From NCBI GenBank assembly GCA_902479135.1, contig CABSNU010000008.1, positions 1 to 64,000 on the forward strand: a DNA stretch of 64,000 nucleotides, read 5' to 3'. The position numbers and the translations under genes were made by a program. The notes beneath the pieces are model-generated. The model saw nothing but the letters and a program-made list of their open reading frames with translations, searched no databases and had not been told where the DNA came from. Origin of the DNA: an uncultured Collinsella sp. GTDB lineage: Bacteria; Actinomycetota; Coriobacteriia; Coriobacteriales; Coriobacteriaceae. Of the stretch, positions 35,471 to 42,525 are shown in pieces. The first letter of the stretch is position 1; each line of letters opens with the position of its first letter.

Positions 35471-35738
35471 CGTTGCAAATCCCAGTCTGGAGCCAAATTC
35501 CGGGCCGTAGCTTCCGCTGAAGGCTCCAACCGGAAACGACATCCCATTCTGAGCGCGAATTCCGGGTCGCAGTTTCCGCTAGGGCCCCATCGGGAAAGCG
35601 CATCCCGTTCCGAGCACCGATTCCGGGACGCGCTTTCCGTCTGGGGCCAGTTCGGAAAGTACGTCCCATTCCGAGCGCCGATTCTGGGATGTGCTTTCCA
35701 CTTAGGACCTCAACCGGAAACTGCAGGCCATTTTGCAC
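35471..35738. repeat. Hairpin repeat array 1 (61/62-bp period)
   Basis: Imperfect 46-base palindromes start at 35532, 35593 and 35654, exactly 61 bases apart, with decayed copies near 35471 and 35716. Typical arms are GGAAAGCGCATCCC and GGGACGCGCTTTCC, separated by about 18 bases, then a 15-base spacer like GCTAGGGCCCCATC. The block 35541-35598 is repeated without change in array 2. The remaining 325 bases to the next gene hold a palindrome TTGACGTCAA (35946-35955) and a doubled TTTTGGTCAGC; no gene is seen. Confidence 0.85.
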
Positions 35739-36063
35739 GGCGGCTCCGAAGGCCGCGCCACCGGACAGCAGCGACCGCTGTCTCTCCGCCCATATCACAT
35801 GTCCTCGACCGCGCAATCCAAAGTCACAAAACAGCAGGAAAAACTGCCTTTTTCACAAAAGTACACGCCCATAAACTTACCAGGCCGCCACAACTGGCGA
35901 CCGTTCACGGGTGCCGATTACCGCCCACCGATTCAGTTTTTAAAATTGACGTCAAAACAGGCCATCCACCTGCATGGTTAGATTTTGGTCAGCTTTTGGT
36001 CAGCTGAGCGGCAAGTTCCGGCTGATACGTTTTTGCTACCCCAAAAATAGGAGGCGGTAGCCC

Positions 36064-37062
36064 ATGTCGCATAGCAACGACCAACGTATCGACCAGCTGT
36101 TGACCCAAGCCGAGCAGGAGGGACGGTGCCTAATTCCCCCGAGCACGGCAATCCGAAAAGCGCTGCTGCGGCGCACCGGCAGCACGGTTGTCTCGCCCCT
36201 GCCGGGACTGTTCGCGCGCAAAGCGCGCTGGGAAGAGCTCAACCGAGCGCAACGTCATTGCGAGATCATCCGCGCCCTTGCGATCGCCCATCCCGATTGG
36301 ACATTCTGTTCGTACTCTGCCGCGTGCCTGCTGGGTCTCGAAGTTTCGTGGCGACATCTGAACGTCGTGCATCTCTGTAGCTCGACAAAGCCATCGGCTC
36401 GTCCTGGAACGCGGATTCAGCGACACCAGATTGAGCCTGTCGGCGCGATAGACCAAGGCGGCATATCAATAACACCACCCATTCAAACGGTAACAGATTG
36501 TCTGCTACAGACCGGTTTTGCCAACGGCATGCCCATTGCCGATTCGGCAATCTCAAAGCTTGGCCTTACGCGAGGACGATTGATGGAAGAGGTTGAAAAA
36601 CGGGCGGGTGCTCGCAACGGGCGCGCCGTCGCTACGGCCCTCACTACACTCCAATACGCTGACGCACGCGCCGAGAGCGGCGGGGAATCGGTCGCCCGGG
36701 CGGTCATGATCGAGACCGGTTTTGCGCCCGACCAGCTTCAATACGAGCTGACGGACCCCTTCGATTCGACCAAATCCATGCGAACGGACTTTGTCTGGGA
36801 GCGCCAGGCAAAAGAGCTGACGCTGGGCGAACTCGACGGACTGATCAAATATACCGACCAGACCATACTTGCCGGGCAAACCACGGCCGAGGCGCTCGTT
36901 GCCGAACGGCAACGCGAGGCGCACCTATCGATTTACGGCCATCCGCTCGTCCGCTTTACCATGGGCGAGGTCCGCTCTTCAGGGACCTTGGCGAAAAAGC
37001 TGCAGACGGCAGGCATCAGGCAAACCGCGCTGCCGACATGGCTCAACGACGTGAAGCTGTAG
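36064..37062 (+). CDS. AbiEi-like N-terminus with PD-(D/E)XK nuclease-like C-terminus
   Basis: 332 residues, not assigned to a named gene. The first half looks like the winged-helix and middle part of AbiEi-type antitoxins (RIDQLLTQAEQEGR, then FCSYSAACLLGLEV). The second half has the order expected for a PD-(D/E)XK or DUF559-like fold: ESVAR near residue 208, RTDFVW near 241, GELDG at 256-260 and LIKY just after. No partner toxin gene is adjacent. ATG with AGGAGG nine bases upstream. It is flanked on both sides by arrays of 61/62-bp hairpins. Function unknown; regulator, defence protein or repeat-associated protein are all possible. Confidence 0.6.
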   Translation: MSHSNDQRIDQLLTQAEQEGRCLIPPSTAIRKALLRRTGSTVVSPLPGLFARKARWEELNRAQRHCEIIRALAIAHPDWTFCSYSAACLLGLEVSWRHLNVVHLCSSTKPSARPGTRIQRHQIEPVGAIDQGGISITPPIQTVTDCLLQTGFANGMPIADSAISKLGLTRGRLMEEVEKRAGARNGRAVATALTTLQYADARAESGGESVARAVMIETGFAPDQLQYELTDPFDSTKSMRTDFVWERQAKELTLGELDGLIKYTDQTILAGQTTAEALVAERQREAHLSIYGHPLVRFTMGEVRSSGTLAKKLQTAGIRQTALPTWLNDVKL

Positions 37063-37073
37063 AAGCTGTTGAG

Positions 37074-37428
37074 CGGCGTATTGCCACGTTGCATCTCGCC
37101 AATCTGGAATGTGCTTTCCCAACAGCCGCGCCAGCGGAAAATCCGTCCCAGTTCGAACGCCCAAACCGGGATGTGCCTTCCGGATGGCACGCCTAGCGGA
37201 AAGCGCATCCCATTCTGAGCGCGAATTCCGGGTCGCAGTTTCCGCTAGGGCCCCATCGGGAAAGTGCGTCCCATTCTGAAGCCCCGAAACGGGACGCACT
37301 TTCCGCTTGGGGTCCGATCCGGAAAGCTCATCCCGTTCCGAGCATCAAATCCGGGACATGCTTTCCGCGCTCCGCCCCTTGCAGAAAGCGCGTCTCCTTC
37401 CAAACACAAATCTTGCGGTACAGCTTCT
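37074..37428. repeat. Hairpin repeat array 2 (61/62-bp period)
   Basis: The same family as array 1. Units start at 37136, 37198, 37259 and 37321 (steps of 62, 61, 62), with decayed copies at about 37074 and 37383. Arms GGAAAGTGCGTCCC and GGGACGCACTTTCC in the third unit pair perfectly. The array fills most of the 478-bp gap after the nuclease-like gene. Confidence 0.85.
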
Positions 37429-37459
37429 GCAAAGACGCGAAGTGGCCACTGACAGCAAA

Positions 37460-37493
37460 GAGGGGCTGCCGAGACAATGCCCGACGGCCCCTC
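37460..37493 (-). terminator. Possible terminator after the YhgE-like gene
   Basis: GAGGGGC (37460-37466) pairs with GCCCCTC (37487-37493), with further bulged pairing inside. On the minus strand TTTGC follows. It is 48 bases from the stop codon. Only a moderately good terminator. Confidence 0.5.
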
Positions 37494-37540
37494 CCCTCAT
37501 AACTTGCTATCGATGCCAATCGCCACAAGGGCGCGGCTGC

Positions 37541-39970
37541 CTACTTGCTGATCGCGCCCGTCATATAGACAAACTGCACGCGATTTATATGTCCGCCCTG
37601 CTCGCCGTTGACAAAGTCCGTCGGCGTAAAGCCGGGGTTGAGCATTTCCTCGATCTTGTCCTTAACGGTGTCGATGACCTGAGTATCGAGATTGCTCGTT
37701 CGGTCGGTAAGCTCCTGCATGCCGTTGCCGAGCTCGGATGCGCCGCTGGCAAGCGTACCCGCACCCGAGGAGAGGAGATTCATGCCGCTGGCAAGGCTCG
37801 CAGCACCCGTCTTGAGCTGCGCCGCACCGTTGTTGAGCTGCGAAACGCCGTTGGCAAGCGCGGGCGTGGCGCCGTTGAGCTGCTGTGTGCCCGCAGCAAG
37901 CTGATCGGTGCCCGCGGCAAGGACCGTGGCGCCATCGCTCAGCTGGCTCGCGCCCGTTGCTGCAGAGCCAACACCGGCGACAAGACCGGGGTTCACGGCC
38001 GTGGGGTTTGCCGGATTGATCGCGCTGTTCATATAGGCGATGGCTCCAGCCAGGCTCAGCTGTTGGCCATCCTGAACAGTGGTGTAGCCCTGAATGGCGC
38101 TATCGAGCGCGGTGACGGCACCCTGAGCGCCGCCCTGGGCGCCGGCCGCCTGGGCCAAAGTCGTAACCTGATCGGTAAGCGTGCCAAACATGGGCTCGGC
38201 ACCCTCAAGACCCTTCGACGCCTGCGTGTTAAGACCCTGCGCGCCCGCAACGGCATTGGATGCGGAATCGAGAAGCGCGGTAAGACCCGTCGCATCGGCG
38301 CTCGATGCCGCCGTGGCGGCGGCACCAGCGCTGGTAGCGGCACTGCCGGCACTTGCGGTGGCGGCATCCAGCTGTGCCGTAGCCTCGCTTAGCTTGGCTG
38401 CCGCAGCCTTGGCGGAGTCGAGATCGGCCGCTTTATCCAGCGCGGCCTGAGCATCGGCGACCGCCGCCTTGGCAGCGGCAATAGATGCAGCGGCGCTCTC
38501 GGCGCCAGCCTTTGCGCTCTCGGCGTTAGCCTTTGCCGCATCGTTGCCCATGGCGCTCGCGGCCTGCTTTGCCCCGCCGAGTGCCTGCTGTGCACCGGCA
38601 AGGTACTGCCCCTCGCCGCTGAGCGCCGCCGTAAGACCATGCGGCCCGTACAGCGCGCTGTAGGCGTTGCCCGACGTAGCGGCCACAGCGTCCTGGGCCG
38701 TCTTAGCCGCAGCCTGCGCTTTGGCAAGGTTTGCCTCCTGAGCCTGCTTGCCCAGCGTCAGCGCGTCGACGTACGTATCGGACCCAGCGGCAATTCCACT
38801 TATGCCGCCCGAGATCTGCTGTGCGCTCCCCTGCAGCTTGGAAAGGCCCGCCGAAAGATCGGACGCACCGCCCTTAAGCTGCGCTGCGCCGGCATTAACC
38901 CCATCGGCACCGGCATTAAGGCTGTTCACGCCTTCGACCAGCGTGGGGACCTGCGCGTTGAGCTGACTCGTACCCGCCGCAAGCGCAGCGGCGCCACTGG
39001 ACAGCGTACCGGCACCGGTATTGGCCGTGGCAAGCGAGGCCGCAAGTGTCTTGGCACCGTCGGCAACCTGGCCAGCACCGCTGTTGGCCGTAGCGATACC
39101 GTTGGAGAGCTCCACGAGCTGGCTCGTATCCATGCTGCTCGAGTCCACGTCGATGGCAAGATTCAGCGGCACGCCGACAATCTGCCAGCCATCAAACTCA
39201 AAATCCTCAACATCGGTCGTAATGGTGTAGTCTCCGGTGCTGCCGGGAATCACCATGTAGGTAAGCTGCGTGTTGGAGCCGTTAGCAGCAACCGTGGCGC
39301 CCTCAGCCTCAATATCGTGTGCTTCGGCATCCTTAAGCTGACCGGTAATCTGAACCAGGTAGTTATCGGCATAATCGCCACCGGTATAGCCCTCGTTCTT
39401 TTCGACCTTGAGCTTCATGGTGAGCTTGCCGCTCTTGCCCGCCAAATCCTTGGCGTCGATATCGCGGCCATCGAGCTGGTATGCCACGGTGACGTTCCAC
39501 GGCATCTGAGTGTTCTTGTCCAGATCGCCCTGGTAGACAAAGTCCTGCACTCCCTGGCCCGTAACGGCAACCGACCCGCTGTCGTCCGTTAGTTTTTGAG
39601 TCGTCGATAGGTTGGTCACTTTGTTATAGGTGCCGGCATCGTCGATCTTGACGCCCTTATTGGCCTCGAAGCTATTGACCACGTAAACACCCGTGCGATT
39701 GCCGTCGGCATCGGTTTTGACGTATACGACCTGGTTTTTCTTATATCCCGGCGTGCTGTTATCGGAGCCCGTCGCCATCTGTTCACTCGTAGCCGAGGCA
39801 GTGCTCGTCGACCCTACGCCGTCGGCGAACACAACGGCACCGGGAACGGTAAGGGCCACGGTCAGACCGGCGGCAAGAGCGAGCGCAGCGATGCGCTTAT
39901 GGGGACGACGTACAAGATCGCGTTGGGCTTTGAGCTCTTTCGAAGCGGTATCAGTGGTATGGGTATGCAT
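37541..39970 (-). CDS. YhgE/Pip-like secreted coiled-coil protein
   Basis: 809 residues. The N-terminal signal or anchor (RIAALALAAGLTVALTVPGA, about residues 28-47) is followed by a beta-rich domain to about residue 290. The rest is long helical repeat: runs such as QLNNGAAQLKTGAASLASG recur every 14 residues or so, as in the YhgE/Pip and phage-infection-protein family. An Ala-rich helical stretch lies at about 430-590. Unlike typical YhgE proteins there is no C-terminal bundle of membrane segments. ATG at 39970 after GGAAGG. It is 32 bases after an MMPL transporter gene, so the two probably form one envelope or export unit. Confidence 0.8.
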   Translation of the reverse strand: MHTHTTDTASKELKAQRDLVRRPHKRIAALALAAGLTVALTVPGAVVFADGVGSTSTASATSEQMATGSDNSTPGYKKNQVVYVKTDADGNRTGVYVVNSFEANKGVKIDDAGTYNKVTNLSTTQKLTDDSGSVAVTGQGVQDFVYQGDLDKNTQMPWNVTVAYQLDGRDIDAKDLAGKSGKLTMKLKVEKNEGYTGGDYADNYLVQITGQLKDAEAHDIEAEGATVAANGSNTQLTYMVIPGSTGDYTITTDVEDFEFDGWQIVGVPLNLAIDVDSSSMDTSQLVELSNGIATANSGAGQVADGAKTLAASLATANTGAGTLSSGAAALAAGTSQLNAQVPTLVEGVNSLNAGADGVNAGAAQLKGGASDLSAGLSKLQGSAQQISGGISGIAAGSDTYVDALTLGKQAQEANLAKAQAAAKTAQDAVAATSGNAYSALYGPHGLTAALSGEGQYLAGAQQALGGAKQAASAMGNDAAKANAESAKAGAESAAASIAAAKAAVADAQAALDKAADLDSAKAAAAKLSEATAQLDAATASAGSAATSAGAAATAASSADATGLTALLDSASNAVAGAQGLNTQASKGLEGAEPMFGTLTDQVTTLAQAAGAQGGAQGAVTALDSAIQGYTTVQDGQQLSLAGAIAYMNSAINPANPTAVNPGLVAGVGSAATGASQLSDGATVLAAGTDQLAAGTQQLNGATPALANGVSQLNNGAAQLKTGAASLASGMNLLSSGAGTLASGASELGNGMQELTDRTSNLDTQVIDTVKDKIEEMLNPGFTPTDFVNGEQGGHINRVQFVYMTGAISK

Positions 39971-40002
39971 TGCGGTATTCCTTCCAACTGCTTTGTAAAA
40001 CG

Positions 40003-42129
40003 TTACTGAGCGGAGCCGTCCGCAGCCGATGCCTCGGTGGTATCCGAAACCGGATCCTGGGCATCCTTGGGCAAAAAATGAGCTTTGAGCGTGGTCTTGC
40101 CGATGAGGCCATCGAGCACATACAGGAAACCCGGCAGCGCAAAGAGTACGGCGACTAGGGAGATGCTCACGCCGACGCCCAGGAACCATCCGATCTGCTT
40201 GAGCACGCCGTGGCTCGAGATCGCATGGATCAGGAAGCCACTGATCAGCAGAACCGATCCAGAGGTCAAAACAGGAATCGTGCAAGCTTCCATGGTCTCG
40301 AGTAGCGCTTCGCGCTTATGCATGGTCGCGCGGTCCTCACGATAGCGGTCAGCAATCAGGATGCCGTAGTCGACGGCAACGCCCAGCTGGATGGAGCTCA
40401 CAATTAAGTAGGCGAGGAAGAACTCGTGCATACCGGTGTAGAGCGGTGCAGCAAAGTTGATCCAGATCGAGGTCTCAATCACGAGCACCAAGATGATCGG
40501 CAGGCTCAGCGACTTGGTGGCCAGCAGCAAGACCGCGAACACGGCCACGACGGCGATGAGGTCGACCTTGCCCTTATCGACGGTGATGGTGTCCTTAAGG
40601 TCGGTGGTGCTCACGCCCTCGCCGGCGAGCATTGCCTTACCCGGATAATGTTTGTCCGCGATACAACGAATCTTCTTGACCAGCTTAAATGTACTCGGAC
40701 CCTCGTAGGGCGCGGTAACCGTGAGCACCAAACGGCTGTAGTGCTCTCCCTCCACCAGATCGAGCGTGTCCTTTTCGGCCATGCCCGTGGGGATATAGGG
40801 ACTCGCAACGTCAGCATAGCTCTGGATGGACTTGACCTCGGGGAGCGCCTTGAGCTCATTGGAGAGTGCCTGCTCCTCGCTCACCTCTCCACGGGGAACG
40901 AGCACAACGTAGGTATCGGAGTTGCCAAAGACCTCCTTGACCTTGTCCATATCCTGACCAAGCCGCGTATCCGAACCAAAAATGTGCGAAGTGCCGTAGT
41001 AGTACGTGATATCGCTGGAGGTCGATGCCACACGCGCAGGGTAAACCACGGCGAGGATCACGACGGCAGCGGGGATACAGACCTTGAGCACCAGACGGGC
41101 GAACTTACCCAGCGGCGGGACAAAGGGCCTGTGCTGCGATTTTTGCACAAAGCCATCGAACTGAACGAACATCGAAGGAACAAAGGTAAAGACCGATACC
41201 AGGCTGATGGCGATACCCTTTGCAAGGGCAAGACCAAGGTCGGGGCCGATCTTAAACTGCATGGCGGCAAGCGCGATAAAGCCGATGCAGACCGTGCAAC
41301 CGCTCGAAAACACGGCGACCGAGGACAGGCAGCACGACTGCACCATGTCTTCGGCAACGCTGCCGTGGCGGCCACGCTCCTCGTTAAAGCGGTGCAGCAA
41401 AAAGACCGAAAAGTCCAGCGCGATGGCAACCTGCAAAATGGAGCCCGCAGAGTTGGTGACAAAGCTAATCTCGCCAAAGATGAGGTTGGTGCCCCAGTTG
41501 ATAAACACCGAGACGCCCAGGCCCAGCAGTACCAGGATGGGTTCGGCCCAGCTGGTAGTCGTGATGACCAGAATCACGAAGATAATCGCTATGACAGCGA
41601 CCGTGATAATGCTGATCTGCTGCTCGGTCGATGTGGTGGCGAGCGCGTTAGACATGGCCGAGCCCGTAATGGCGCCCTCGTCGCCCACGATATCTCGAAT
41701 AGCGTCGGTTGCCTCGATCTCCTTTTTGGAATTGACCGTCACCGTAAACAGGGCGTTGTTCTTTTTGTAATAGGTCTCGACGGTGTCTTTGTCTTGCATG
41801 GCAAGCGGCTGATCGATATCTGCCGCGTCGTCAAGCCATAGGATCTCCTCGACGCCGTCGACCTTTTTGATTTTGTCCTTGTATTTGAGCGCCTGAGCGA
41901 TCGAGACATTGGGCACCATAACGCGACAGTTGGGAATGTCGCCCTCAAACTCATCACCCATGGTATTCAGAGCGACGGTCGACGCCGCTTCGTCGGGCAG
42001 ATAGCTCGTAATGTCGTAGTTAACGCCTACAAACTGGCGCAGGAACAGGCATACCAGTGCTGCCACCGCATAGAACGCGATGATGGGTTTGCGGTGCTTC
42101 ACGACCCATCGAAATAGCTTCTCTTTCAA
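40003..42129 (-). CDS. MMPL/RND family transporter
   Basis: Inner-membrane protein of 708 residues with the MMPL layout: one N-terminal segment, an extracytoplasmic domain, five more segments, then the same again (about 12 in total). Signature stretches are ALDFSVFLLHRFNEERG near residue 240 and LGVAVDYGILIADRYREDR near residue 580. Family members move lipids or other hydrophobic compounds using the proton gradient. The start is TTG at 42129, chosen because GGAGG lies seven bases upstream; TTG at 42135 is too close. Forms a unit with the YhgE-like gene. Confidence 0.88.
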   Translation of the reverse strand: MKEKLFRWVVKHRKPIIAFYAVAALVCLFLRQFVGVNYDITSYLPDEAASTVALNTMGDEFEGDIPNCRVMVPNVSIAQALKYKDKIKKVDGVEEILWLDDAADIDQPLAMQDKDTVETYYKKNNALFTVTVNSKKEIEATDAIRDIVGDEGAITGSAMSNALATTSTEQQISIITVAVIAIIFVILVITTTSWAEPILVLLGLGVSVFINWGTNLIFGEISFVTNSAGSILQVAIALDFSVFLLHRFNEERGRHGSVAEDMVQSCCLSSVAVFSSGCTVCIGFIALAAMQFKIGPDLGLALAKGIAISLVSVFTFVPSMFVQFDGFVQKSQHRPFVPPLGKFARLVLKVCIPAAVVILAVVYPARVASTSSDITYYYGTSHIFGSDTRLGQDMDKVKEVFGNSDTYVVLVPRGEVSEEQALSNELKALPEVKSIQSYADVASPYIPTGMAEKDTLDLVEGEHYSRLVLTVTAPYEGPSTFKLVKKIRCIADKHYPGKAMLAGEGVSTTDLKDTITVDKGKVDLIAVVAVFAVLLLATKSLSLPIILVLVIETSIWINFAAPLYTGMHEFFLAYLIVSSIQLGVAVDYGILIADRYREDRATMHKREALLETMEACTIPVLTSGSVLLISGFLIHAISSHGVLKQIGWFLGVGVSISLVAVLFALPGFLYVLDGLIGKTTLKAHFLPKDAQDPVSDTTEASAADGSAQ

Positions 42130-42277
42130 CCTCAATCCTCCATAACGCTCAGCCTATGTTTTGTTCTTTGTTATATTCCACATTTGGTAGTTATACAACA
42201 TGTGTAGGATAAAGGCGCCATAAAGATATGCGATTGACGCGGTCCCGGAGCCAAAACAGCCGCTGCAGAAGCAGTTC

Positions 42278-42385
42278 GGAAAGCGCATCCCGTTCTGGGG
42301 CTTGATTCCGGGATACAGTTTCCGCTTGGGGCCCCTTTGGGAAAATGCGTCCCGTTCTAAAGTCGAATTGTGGGACGCGCTTTCC
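42278..42385. repeat. Hairpin repeat array 3 (two units)
   Basis: Two units of the family seen at 35.5 and 37.2 kb: 42278-42323 and 42340-42385, 62 bases apart, with arms GGAAAGCGCATCCC and GGGACGCGCTTTCC. The 396-bp gap between the MMPL gene and xdhD holds these, a doubled CTCGGCAGCCCA word at about 42388-42412, and a terminator; no gene is seen. Confidence 0.8.
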
Positions 42386-42424
42386 GCTCGGCAGCCCATG
42401 CTCGGCAGCCCACGCTCGGCAAAC

Positions 42425-42456
42425 AAAAGGCCCCGGCTCGCACGGAAGCCAGGGCC
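42425..42456 (-). terminator. Intrinsic terminator after the molybdenum hydroxylase unit
   Basis: GGCCCCGGCT (42429-42438) pairs with AGCCAGGGCC (42447-42456) with one mismatch. On the minus strand it is followed by TTTTG. It lies about 70 bases beyond the xdhD stop. Confidence 0.8.
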
Positions 42457-42525
42457 AAAGGCGCATTATATGCAGTTGAAGTTGAGCGCGTACGGCCCGT
42501 CAGCAAAGACCGTCCGCGCTCTTCC

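Noticed and set aside
35471..37428. CRISPR array, because the 61/62-bp step equals a typical repeat plus spacer
   Set aside because: There is no constant repeat with unique spacers: arms vary with compensation, the whole unit is palindromic, some complete units are shared between arrays, and no cas gene is near.
35445..37528. Short open frames inside the hairpin arrays, with recurring Arg/Ser/Glu/Trp peptides
   Set aside because: They come from repeated DNA. The 61/62-base step is not a multiple of three throughout, so the peptides cannot be a conserved coding repeat, and no ribosome binding sites are present.
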